A stretch of 64,000 nucleotides of DNA from Artocarpus heterophyllus (taxonomy: Eukaryota; Streptophyta; Magnoliopsida; Rosales; Moraceae): contig CM046340.1 of assembly GCA_025403435.1 (NCBI GenBank), forward strand, positions 13,212,091-13,276,090, in the 5' to 3' direction. This document shows positions 10,541 to 21,152 of the stretch, one piece after another. The translations under genes were made by a program, and so were the position numbers. The stretch's first letter is position 1. Each line of letters begins with the position of its first letter. The notes beneath the pieces are model-generated. The model was given only the letters and a program-made list of their open reading frames with translations. It was not told the DNA's origin and made no database searches.

Positions 10541-13500
10541 TCACTGACTCGTTCCGCACGTGTCCTCCGACACAGAAGGCGACTCGGACACTGAGTCCAA
10601 CCCGTCATGACTCGGCGACATTTCAACCCCGCGAATCTCCTCGATCATCTTGACCACTTGGCTCATCCTGGGCCGTTGATCAGGCGCAGAAGCCGTGCAA
10701 GCCATGGCGATCTGAAGCAAACCCACCATCTCCTCTTCAATATCCTTGTACCTCATCAGCTCCAGATCAAAAACCTCAGCCGTCCATTCCTCCCTCACGA
10801 CGGACTGGACCCACCTCGGGAGGTCCACCACCCCGCCGCCGTAGCTGCCTACACCGCCAGCTACACCGCCAGAGAAACCGGTGTCTATGACGGAGGGGCA
10901 CTTTCCGGTGAGCAGCTCGAGGAGGAGGACGCCGAAGGAGAAGGCGTCTGACTTCTGGGTGAGCTTACGGCCGTCGATGGACTCCGGGGCGCGGTAGCCA
11001 TTGTAACGAGGGGTGGCAGCGGGGGCGGCAAAGACGGAGAGTCCGAAGTCGGAGACACGGGCATTGCCAGTGTTGTCGACGAGGATGTTGGTGGACTTGA
11101 TGTTGCCGTGGGTCAGCCTCAGGGATTTGCACGAGCTGTGGATGAACGCCAGCCCACGGGCTGCGCCTGCCGCGATTTTCAGCCTCGTGGTCCAGTCCAG
11201 TGGGGTTCTTCCTGGCCCTCTGTTACCTGTACAGGATATCGCTGAAAAACTTATTCCAAGACCAAAACATAACATGAAATGAATAAAACGAACAATTCTT
11301 TTTAAAAATATATATATAGTTGACTTGACAACAATTTTGTCTACTTACAAATAGGTGTTTGAAAAAATGATAAAAATTAGTGATGGAAACCACTTTTATT
11401 GTAACATGTAAAAGTTTTACACTTAAATATATTTTTTTATTGTTACTGTAGTATAGCTTTATACTGTTTATAACTAAAATTGTGATAAAAATTGAGTAGT
11501 TCTTACTGCTGTTAAATACCCCTAATTTTTGTATTAATTTAACATGATTCAATATCTAAAAGTGTCAGAAAAAGAAAGATCTATTTCTCAATACAATAAT
11601 CAGAGAACTATGCGTACAACATAAAAAATAAATGCCTTACAAATTTAAGACAACCATGAACAACAAATTTTCAATAGACTGTTTAAGCTGTTCCTTTTTT
11701 TTTTTCCTAATAGGATTATGCATGATAGTTCAAAAATATATCTGTCAATAGTAATTTTTTTACATCCTACTATAGAATTCTCCAAAAAAGAGTGACCAGA
11801 TGACCAAATTATTTTATATCCATCATAAAATTATCTTAAAAACCTTAATATTTTCCCTCAAAAAGAGAACTTTAATACTCAGCCAAAATACTAATTATAC
11901 TACTCAACAGTTTCTGGATATAGTCAAGTCAAATAAGAGAGCAAGGCCCAAAAAGCCCACATTCCATGAAATGTATGAGCTCCAATGTTAAGGAAAGCTT
12001 TAGGAAAGTGAGTAGATTCGCTTTACTTTTTGGTCGAATTAACAGGTAAAAAGAGCAGGAAATGAACAAAAGAAGAGACTAAAGATGGAATTAATTATGT
12101 TAGATAATGGAAAAGCAAAGCAATACGCAGCGGGACAGTCTGTATTGGTGGAGTCTTGGTACAATATTTAATTTCCCAATGCCCAAATCGCAATTAAGCT
12201 TTTTGCAGAGTTGCAGGTTTGTGTTGTCGTCCTGTTATAACTGTTACCTTCTTCGTAGATCCATACGAGAAGAGATACAGTCCAAAGAAACTGAAATGAC
12301 TAAACGAACCCACGCCATGAAATCAACAAGCATATCTCCTTGCAGTTATAAAGGCCTAAAAGAAATCAGATCGTTGCAGGGTGTCTAGTAGAAACGTTAA
12401 AACGTTGATTAAAATTATTTTTATTATAATATGTAAAAATAGTAAATATTATTTATAATTGAAAAATAATCACAGCTGCCGTGAAGAATGTTTTTTGTCG
12501 GTCTGGTTCATGGGTTGGTCGGAAGGTTTGAAATTGTATTTCGAACCTACGAAACAAAGAGAAAAACTTTTATACTCGCCCTTGTTGACCATTATAACTT
12601 GGGACCTTTATCTAATTCTAAAACCCCAAAAACCCTTATCAGGGACGATGACTGAAAGCAACTTGCACATGCCTACTAAGGCAATAAAAACTGATTATGA
12701 ACTACTCACCAGTCACTACATTCACTAATCACTACTGTTCCTACCATTTGGCTGCAGAGAAAAAAACTAACAAAAACAAATTGAGAGAGACAAAAGCAAG
12801 GAGCAAACAAATAACAAAACAAAAAACAAGTGGTGATAATAATTACCGTGAAGAAGCCAAAACAAGCTGCCATTGGGCATGTAATCATAGACCAACAACT
12901 TCTCTTCCCTGGCGAAATAGTAAGCCCTCAAGCTGACCACGTTCTGATGCCTAAGCCTTCCCAGCACCTCCATGTGCTGCTCAAACTCCCTCTTCCCTCC
13001 CACCTGAGCGTCCTTCAGCCGCTTCACAGCCACCACATTGCCGTCGTCCAGCACCGCCTTGTACGCCGTCCCGAACACTCCTTTTCCCAGCATCTCCGCC
13101 GAGGCTCTGAGCAAATCCTCCAGCTCGAACCGCTTCACCCCTTCGAAGAACACCATCCTCCCCCGCTCGAACCCGGGCTGGGCCGGATACGGGCTCGACG
13201 AGTACACGATCTTCTCGGTTTCTAGAAGCTTCGAATTCGTGCCCTTCCCGTCCCGGTACTTGGATGCGTAGTAGCAGTAGAGGAGAAGCGATATCACCAC
13301 GATCACCAAAACGTCGCCGAGTATTATGGCGGTTAGTGCCATTGTGCTAATTTTCGCCGTCCCGTTGCGGCGGTTGTTGCCGTTTCCGTCAGATTTCTCG
13401 GGACTTGAGTTTGTCGGCAACGAGTTCGGGGAAGACGCCACGACCGTCGAATTGCTCCCCGGCACCACCGGCGACGCGATTGCTCCGTCAGATCCAGGCT

Positions 13501-14185
13501 TCGTCGGGTTGGCCGATACGTCCTTACAGTTTCGAACCGGAGATCCGCATAGGTTGGGGTTTTGGGAGAAAGCGGACTCTGGGAAACCGGACAAGGGCTT
13601 GGGTATTTGACCCGAGAAGCTGTTTCCCGAGACGTTGAAATCCTGGAGATTCGGGAAGTTTAAACCGGATATAGAACCTGAAAACCGGTTCGACTCGAGC
13701 CGGAGAGTCAAGAGGTGAGTCAAACGGTTGACCAAGACCGGAACCTCGCCGGAGAGGTTGTTGTACGACAGATCGAGGCGGTAGAGGCGGGAAAGAGACG
13801 TCACAGAGGCCGGAAAGTCGCCGGAGAAATTGTTATGGGAGAGAAAGAGGAGCTTGAGAGCTGTGAAGTTCGAGAGATCCGGAATGTGACCGGAGAGGAG
13901 GTTTCCTTTGAGGCTCAGAACTCGGAGCTGAGTTAGGGAAGTGAGAGGCTGGAACGAGCCATGGAGATCGAGTTTCTCGAGGACGAGACGAGAGACTCTG
14001 TCGTTTGTGCACGAAATGCCGGGAAAAGAGCAGGGGCTTGAGGTTGAGTTCCAGAGAGTGAGCTTGTTGGAGACGTCGGAGGCGGCTTTGAACGCCATTA
14101 AAGCTTCCAAGTCCGAGCTCGAAGAAGCTCCGAGGAGTAAGAAAGGAAGAAGAAAATGCAGAAAACAAAAGGAGACTTTCGCCAT
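10541..14185 (-). CDS. Leucine-rich repeat receptor-like kinase (LRR subfamily III), two exons
   Basis: Membrane receptor kinase resembling Arabidopsis At1g68400. Exon 1 is 14185-12847 and exon 2 is 11226-10541; the 1620-bp intron (12846-11227) has GT...AG ends and splits the Gly of LLHG|NRGPG. The product is 674 aa, normal for the family. Order: signal peptide (1-20), LRRNT region, about five LRRs (65-195), a Ser/Pro/Asn-rich juxtamembrane stretch, a transmembrane helix (about 281-306) and a kinase domain with G-loop [10 protein letters not shown] (367-376), VAVK Lys388, HGN at 486-488 and DFG at 506-508. HGN replaces the catalytic HRD, as in many LRR-III members, so it is probably a pseudokinase or scaffold. 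I chose the Met at 14185 over one 10 codons upstream because it starts the signal peptide. No breaks are seen. Confidence 0.94.
11227..12846 (-). other. Intron of the LRR receptor kinase gene
   Basis: The 1.62-kb intron is AT-rich. The donor is GTAATT and the acceptor is CTGTACAG on the minus strand. I see no nested gene and no clear transposon. Confidence 0.85.
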
Positions 14186-15480
14186 TGTCTTTCTGCAACT
14201 AGAGAGAGAAAGCATGAGAGAGAGAGGGGGGGAAGACTGCGTGGGTTTTGTCAGTATAAAAGCCTAGCAGAGAGTGGGTTGGGTTTTGGTAAACGACGAG
14301 AAAGGAGAAAGGGGTAATATTGTAATTGTGGGAATTGAAGGCGCTTTATGCGTGGAAAAGCGAATTGTATCCATTGACCAGAAAATGGAAACGACGATGA
14401 ATCGCTGTCGCTTCAACTTCTTAGATTATTCTCCTAAGGTGAAGAATGGGCCAACTCGCTAGGAATCGGAAAAATATAAAAAAGGGGAAATTGTATTAAA
14501 TGGTAGTTGAATCCCTTGCATGTAAGTCAACAACATGTTTTTGAAATTATGTAAGCATTTAGAAAAGATCAACCCATAAGAATGCTCTGTAAATACATTA
14601 TTTTATTAAAAATACTCTTTAATAAATTATTTATTAAACCCGTCATTTTATCTAAAATTATAGATTTATTAAAATATCAAGTTATCTTTCCTCCCGAATA
14701 GAACTTGCTATGCTCCATCTGAAACCCGTCTGGTTCTATCGTGGAACCTGCCTATAGTGCCCGAAGCGGAGGTTAAATTGTAACCTGACAAGTTTCAACT
14801 TAAAATTTATTAGATTCTAACTTATTTTTTTAAATAAAGAAGTGTCAACCGCTTCCGGATGCCAGCGAGAGTGTCAGGTTGTAACTTATAATACTCCTCA
14901 AGCTAACTAATAAGCTCGTGTAAAACTCGTTTAGTTAGGATAAAGAGTATTGACATTTCAATTACATTATGAACGTTCTTAAAATATTCATTTTAAATAT
15001 AAATAGTTTTGAAACTATTGTTTCATTTATTTTTCTTATTTACAATATAAACAACATCCATAAAAAGGAATGTGGAGTACACTAGCACATCCAAAATTAG
15101 TAACATATTTGTTTATAAACCATTACAGAGCTGCTAAATTTGACAAAAGCAGAGTTCTAAAATAAGCTTCAAAAGCCCATGCAAAACATGGCATATTAAC
15201 AAATTTTTGTCTAGCAGCTATGGATGTCTGGTCAACCCCTAACCCTATACATTCTCACCTGCATCATAAGAACTATAATGAACTAAAGGCTCAGTAAGCA
15301 GAAACTAGTGAATGAACATGAACATTGAATGAAAATGCAATCAGACATATTCTTCTATTAGTTTTCTTTCAACAATTCTCTCCCATTTTTGGCTACTCTT
15401 GGAATGTGGTACTTAATTGGTAATGATAAGCAGTAGTTTTCGGAACCTGTTCTTCATAATTTAGCCAATGCAATAATAGT
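14186..15480. other. Promoter side of the LRR kinase and intergenic DNA
   Basis: A GA-rich stretch (14203-14235) falls in the likely 5' untranslated region of the kinase. Around 14690-14890 lies a degenerate copy of the dispersed GAACCCGYYAGGTTCT-like repeat also seen at 28740, 37180 and 49650. The rest is AT-rich with no gene. Confidence 0.5.
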
Positions 15481-16117
15481 TATTGATGCTTACCGTGGTC
15501 CGGCGTCGGATTAACACCCACGTGCGGCTGCGCACAGTCTGACCTCTCCTTGGGCTCGCCTCTGCCCGGAAGTGCACACCTGCAAGAGGAGGGATGCTTC
15601 GGAGAAGATAGTAGGGTCAGTCAATAGACAAGAGCTCTCCGATGCTCAAGGCAGGTATTGCTCGGCAGAGGTCGACAGCTAGTTAGGTGTGTAGAAGAAG
15701 TCTCTCTCTAGAATGCCATAAATGCATCCTATTTATAGGCCACCACTTGGATCGGGTGTAAGGTGGGTTTTACCCACAACCTGGGTGTCACATCAAGGTG
15801 TGTCAAGCAGTAGGTAACAAGTGTCGCGCCCATCGCCCAATGGATTGGACTCTATCGGACGGCAATGTATCTGCCTTGTGTTGGCCTATAATGGCGAGTA
15901 GCAGCCTGCCTGCGAGTAATGTCGGTCCGACCCGAGCTACTGTACATTTCGAGGTGGCAGTCTTCTTAGGGTGCAACCTTGGATGCCTGAGAGGCACTTC
16001 GGGAAGCAGTATAAGGCATCGGGGGCCGACAGCAAGCTTGCCGGTGGTTCTTCCGAGCTTATTAGCCGACCACCGAAGTTAGTGTCCTTGGCGGTGGCAC
16101 CGAGCTCACCCTCAACA
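15481..16117 (-). repeat. 3' LTR of the Tat element
   Basis: On the minus strand it begins TGTTGAGGGTGAGC and ends GGTAAGCATCAATA; the terminal CA has become TA. A TATA box for minus-strand transcription (TATAAATA, complement of 15730-15737) sits in it. It aligns along its length with 25663-26284 and with the solo LTR at 36357-36997. Confidence 0.9.
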
Positions 16118-16131
16118 TAAGCCCCCCAATT
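16118..16131 (-). promoter_or_regulatory. Polypurine tract of the Tat element
   Basis: On the minus strand AATTGGGGGGCTTA abuts the LTR start TGTTGAGG, the expected place and composition of a plus-strand primer. Confidence 0.75.
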
Positions 16132-16339
16132 CACCTGGTCGGTGTCTGGCCGGGTGGACTAGCCGAGGGGGTGAGGTCGGCTAGGAGGGAGGCCAAGCGA
16201 CACTTTGAAGGGGGGTGAGGCGAAAAGACACATATATCAGACGGGGGACGCGTGTCGTATTGTGGCCGTCTGCGCCGCCTGACAGGCGTAATGATCGCGC
16301 GTCTAGTTTTTTGCGCTCGAGTTTCCTGCCTGAAATGGC

Positions 16340-16347
16340 TATAAATA
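16340..16347 (+). promoter_or_regulatory. TATA box of the antisense gene
   Basis: TATAAATA in the context GGCTATAAATAGGG lies about 150 bp upstream of the ATG at 16492, which would put the transcript start near 16370. It points opposite to the retrotransposon's own transcription. Confidence 0.6.
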
Positions 16348-16491
16348 GGGCCACCTTCTCTGTTATTCACACTTCATTTTCAGAAATTTTACACCCGAAG
16401 AGTTTTTAGCTGCCACGCTCAAGTTATATAGCCGAGGATCGTATCTCCCGAGCTACCGAGAACCCTAGCAGGTAACTTCCCTTGAGTGAAA

Positions 16492-19030
16492 ATGAGTGAT
16501 TTGTTCGATTTCTAGAATGTAGAGGTCTCCTGGTCGGACAGTAGCGCGGAGAGTAGTAGTTCTTCTACCACCCAGTCTGACGCAGAGGTAGCGTCCCCGA
16601 GACGGGACGGGGCCGGCCGGCTGGAGCAAATCCTGAGGGTTGACTCCCAGACGATACCCAAACAGGAATTTTTAAACATGCTGGACGGGCGAAGGCTCAT
16701 TAGGCCGTCTAGGGAGCAAGACCCCTATGTCGGGTCGGCTACAGCGGGCTCGTCCCGAGTTATTCCAAGGGAGAGGGCCGAGCTTCAGACCCGCGAGGAT
16801 GCTCCGAGCACTTCCGGCCTGAACGTTGGGGCCCCGGTCCAAGTCGCAGGAGTGATCATGGTTGACGTCTCTGACGAAGAGCATGTAGTCGAGGAGGCGG
16901 AGGCAGAGCAGCAGGAGATGGAGCAGGAGATCCAGGTCACCTGCGTCCGAGTAGTGACGGCATATCGGGTAACCCGGCCTGGGCAAACCTTAGTGGCGGG
17001 CTACACAAGCGCCATCACCGAGTCACGACTGGAGAACCTATGTGTCGAGTATGGCATCCCAGACGACGTGATTCTCATCATCCCCGGTGAGGGAGATTCA
17101 CCTTTAGACGCGCCGGAGGGATGCATCACACTTTATGCCGAGTTCTTCAAGGCTGGGCTGCGTCTGCCGTTGCACCCCTTTCTCCGTCGGGCACTCAACG
17201 ACTTCAACGTGTGCCCGGCCCAACTGAACCCGAACAGCTATAGGTCGCTGATCGGGATGTACATTCTATGGAAGTACCACCGGAGCACCGAGATGCCGCT
17301 GGAGGCCTTCAAACAAGCGTTCAAGATGAAGAAGCTTCCTCGGCAGTCCGGCTGGTACTACGTCACCGGCTTCCTGAAGGATTTTATCCTGGGCAACCCC
17401 GACTCGGACAAATTATAGAAGTAAGAATGGTTCTACGTCGGGGGAAACTTTCTAGCCCAAGCCGATGAGGCCGTCCCTGAGAATCAGCAAGTGCCAAGGT
17501 CGTTCGAGCAGGGGCATGTTTGGACCAAGCGCCCCTGGGCCCCGAGCCGTGTCATCAGGGCTGTTGATGAGCTGTTCGACAAGCCAGAGTCGACCAGGCA
17601 GCAGTCCTTCCTCCTCAGAAAGGAAACTTTATCTGGTTACGACTGGTTCGGGGAGTCCAGCAGTCTTCCCCAAGCTGTTTGTCCTGCTTGGGGGGCCGGG
17701 CAGGTTACAATTACTCGTCTGAGTGCCGCAGATGTTCCGGGGCCAAGCACTTCCCGGTCCGGGTGGCCGACGAGGGAGCCTTCTACGTCCAGTTTTGAGG
17801 ACTCGTCCAGTGGCTCCTTCGATGCAGGGCCACCTGTAGCCGACGAGGACCTCGAGGACGTGATTAGGCTCCTATACCCGTCTCGCCAGCTCCGGATCGG
17901 AGGTCAGCCTAGAACTTTATTTTTACTGTCGTCTTTTTCTTATCCCGACCTCGCTTTGACTTTGCATTTCCTTGTGCAAAAATGACGGCACCGACCTCCC
18001 ACGTCGATAGACGCGCCCAGATGGCAAGTTTAAGGAAGCAGAAGGGCAAGGCTGTCGACACCGGGAGAAAGCATAAGCGGACGCCGAGGCCCGAGCTTCC
18101 AACCTATACCGGGCAGGTCTCCACATCAGTCCATGTCCCGCCACCTCCGCCACAGCCGACCAGAGCCTCGCCAGAGGTCACTCCAGCAGACGAGGCCGCC
18201 AGAGGCTCGTCCGAGGACGTACAGAGAAGGCGTCCGAACTACCGTGGCGTCGTTCTTGAGCGCCTCGGAGATGCGGTTCCTCAGGATGACTTCTTCATGA
18301 ACATCCGGGGGGAGGACTTCCAGAGTCTCTGTAACACGGCCTTCCGAGCCGCCGCCTCTGTAAGTATCCGAGCTTAACGATAGTTGGATTCCTTTTATCA
18401 TATTGCCGAGGACTGACGCCTTTTCTTGTAGGTGAGCGTCGTTCTATATATGGTGCACTCCACCGGGATAAGGGAGATCCACAAGGAGAAGGAGATGCAC
18501 AAGAAGACCTTCCTGAAGAAGATGGACTCCGACAAGAAGCTCAACGATAAGAACATTGAGCTAGACCAAGCCAAGGAGTCCCTCTCACGGGCCCAGGAGG
18601 AAGCTCAGAAGGCTAAGGTCGAGGCCGAGGAGGTAGTGAGGCAGCTTAGGGAGGCAACGGATAGGGCTGCACGGCTTGAGGGGCAGCTGACGACCCTGCA
18701 GGTAGAGCACCATCACTTCGTCGTCGAGCTCCCTGGTCGCCTGACAAGTGCGGTTGAGGAGCGGTTGAGGAATTCAAAACATCCCCGGAGTATGACGATC
18801 TCTACTACTTCGGCATGACAGACCTCCGTAAGCACCTGATCGAGAAGCACCCCGAGGCGGCGAGATTCGACTGGTCAGTGATTGTCGAGCCCGACCAGGA
18901 TGGTGCCAAGCAACAGCAGGGTGAAGAAAACGAGGTCGTCATGGTAGACGGCGATGACGAGGGGGATGGGCAGAGCACCGGAGGAGGCAGAGGCGAGGAC
19001 GCGGTTGGGGGCGAGACCCAGGCCGATTGA
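16492..19030 (+). pseudogene. Antisense gene of the Tat element, Transposase_28-like (PF04195) protein, three exons, broken
   Basis: Lies between integrase and 3' LTR, opposite to the element. By my reading, exon 1 is 16492-17902, exon 2 17980-18359 and exon 3 18432-19030, with introns of 77 and 72 bp; phases agree and imply an original product near 792 aa. The region with GLRLPLHPFLRRALNDF (about 17155-17210) resembles the 'putative gypsy type transposon' family PF04195. Exon 3 encodes a coiled coil rich in Glu, Lys and Ala, then an acidic tail. Breaks: TAG in codon 8 (16513-16515), TAG and TAA at 17416-17424, a probable G-to-A change at the intron 1 acceptor (17979), and an 11-bp tandem duplication (18750-18771) that shifts the frame. 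Extra ORFs at this position are known in Tat elements such as Grande; their function is unknown. Confidence 0.8.
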
Positions 19031-19949
19031 CATCTGTATTTTGCCCTTTCTTTCCCCTTTTTTTATTTTGTCTGGGCTCGGGAGGTGCCCGGTTTACTTG
19101 TACCTCCCCGATGAATAAAGACCCTTTTCTCTTCTTGAATTCTTGTGAGTAGTTTTATTTTGCCTTACTTTTCACATTATTGTCCTCGAGTTAACAATCT
19201 TAGCTTTAGGTGCACCTCGATGCGAGGTATTCCTCGAATATCTGGTTACTGTCATCTAGTGTTAGGTAACCGTTATTGTCCAAGTTAGATGCTCCTCGGG
19301 GAGGATCCTAGGCTGGGAACTAGCCATCTCGACAGCCATGGGATTGGCTCGAGTTCCCCTGTCTGTTCAGTTAATCCGAGCGAGTAGGTTCTAACCTCGG
19401 CTAGGTTGTCGAGTCGTCCGAGCAAAGGTGAGTAGTACTTCTGTTCTCAGTTAATACGAGTAGTTATCCTTCTCTGCTTGGTTAAATAATCTAAGTAAGT
19501 CTAGGTTTCTAATCTTGTTCGGGTAGAGCATAGACGGCGTATGACTACCCTTACCCTGTTGCCCCTAGACTTGCTTAAGTTTTAAAGAAGCTTGACAAGT
19601 ATAGGACTCATCGGGCACAGGATTGTGCCAAGCAACTCAACGGGTTTTCTGTACGGCAACAGACATATGGTCGGCATATCGACCAGCCCCCCAGCCTAGT
19701 TTAATAAGGATGACTCTCCCTTGGCGGGAGTTATTGTCTTGTCCTCCGAGCTAGAGTCGCGGCCTTTTGGATTTACTTTTCCTTTGAACACATTACTCGG
19801 GTGGAATGGTATAGGAAAGTTGTACTCCATTAATGTGATATGCATATAGATTTTTCTAGCCCTATTCGGTAGGTCTAGTTACAAAAGAATTGTGGCCATA
19901 AGTCAAAAAAAGAAGTCTCTGGCTCTGAATTTTAGCAATAGAATCTTTT
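19031..19949 (+). terminator. 3' untranslated region and poly(A) signal of the antisense gene, then noncoding DNA
   Basis: AATAAA at 19114-19119 lies 84 bp after the antisense stop codon, in a T-rich context typical of plant polyadenylation. From about 19140 to 19949 I see no ORF; this spacer lies between two converging coding units. Confidence 0.55.
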
Positions 19950-21152
19950 TAAGAGCTCAACATTCTATGGATGACCGAGCTGATTCCCCTCCATGTTAGT
20001 TAATCTGTACATGCCCGGTCGTACGATGTCTTCGACTCTGAATGGACCTTCCTATTTTAGACCGAAGGACCCGAGGCCGGGCTGTTGAACCGTGACATTC
20101 TTCAGTACCACGTCACCAACCTTAAAGCTTCTGGGCTGGACTCTTTTGTTGTAATATCGAGCTACCATCTGGTTTCGAGCTGCGTTACAAATCGCTGCTT
20201 GGTTTCTCTTTTCTTCGAGTAGGTCGAGCTCGGCCATCGTCAGCTCCACGTTCGGGGTATCCTCGTAGTGTTCAACTCTAAAGCTCGACAAACCTACTTC
20301 GACTAGGATGATAGCCTCAGCCCCGTAAACGAGGGAAAATGGTGTTTCATCGGTTGCTGTTCAGGTAGTTGTTCAATATGCCCAAAGCACCTAAGGGAGT
20401 TCGTCAATCCAAGCACCCTTAAGCCCCTCGAGTTTTTTCTTCAGGTTGTCTTTGATTGTCTTGTTCACGGCCTTAACCTGGCCGTTACTCTGCGGATAGC
20501 TAGGAGAGGAGAAGACCTTCTTAATACCAAGCTTCTCGCATAGACGCCATAGACCTGATGATTCAAACTGTTTGGCGTTATCGGTCACAATGGTGTGTGG
20601 GATCTTGAACTGGCAAATGATGTTCTTCCACACGAAGTTGGTGCACTCGGTCATGTTGGTACAGGGTTCAACTTCGATCCACTTCGTAAGATAGTCAATT
20701 GCCACGATGCAGTATCTGAATTGCGATCGGGCCGTTGGGAGAGGTCCGATCAAGTCGATGACCCACTTTACGAATGGCCATGCCGAGGTCACTGGATTGA
20801 GGGGCTCGGCGTAGGAGCCAGGAATTCTAGCATACTGTTGGCATTTGAGGCATTTTCGAGCAAAGTTCCCGCAATCTTGCTGCATGGTAGGCCAGTAGTA
20901 TCCCTGTCGGAGGCACTTTTGGGCCAAAAAGCGTCCTCCAGAATGATTGCCGCATAGGCCTTCGTGGATCTCACTCATCAGATACTCGGCCTCCTTGGGG
21001 TCCAAGCATCTCAAGCATGGTGTAGTGCAGCCTCGTCGGTATAACTTTCCAGTGATCATCGAATACCGAGCCGAGCCATTACGTACCTGACGTGCTTCCT
21101 CTCGGTCGTCGGGCAACTCAGCTGTGGTCAGGTATCGGATGATCGGGTCCAT
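19950..21152 (-). pseudogene. Tat integrase with a mutated catalytic glutamate
   Basis: Integrase inserts the cDNA into the genome. The HHCC zinc finger (HEGLCGNHSGG ... CLKCQ) lies near 20970-20845 and the core has WVIDLIGPLP and TDNAKQFES. The third catalytic position, usually Glu in NGQVEAVNKT-type motifs of this lineage, reads NGQVKAVNKT (about 20490-20460): a GAG-to-AAG change that should abolish activity. The frame is open from 21152 to 20391, then has three stops in about 40 bp (20391-20350). A further open part (20291-20052) resembles the C-terminal region (RSFKVGDVVL). The TAG just upstream of 21152 lies where family members have Trp. Confidence 0.88.

Noticed and set aside
13326..13638. 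Plus-strand ORFs opposite the LRR kinase
   Set aside because: Shadows of the G+C-rich kinase exon on the other strand.
20595..20957. 120-aa plus-strand ORF in the Tat integrase region
   Set aside because: It is the antisense shadow of the integrase reading; no independent motif or codon signal.
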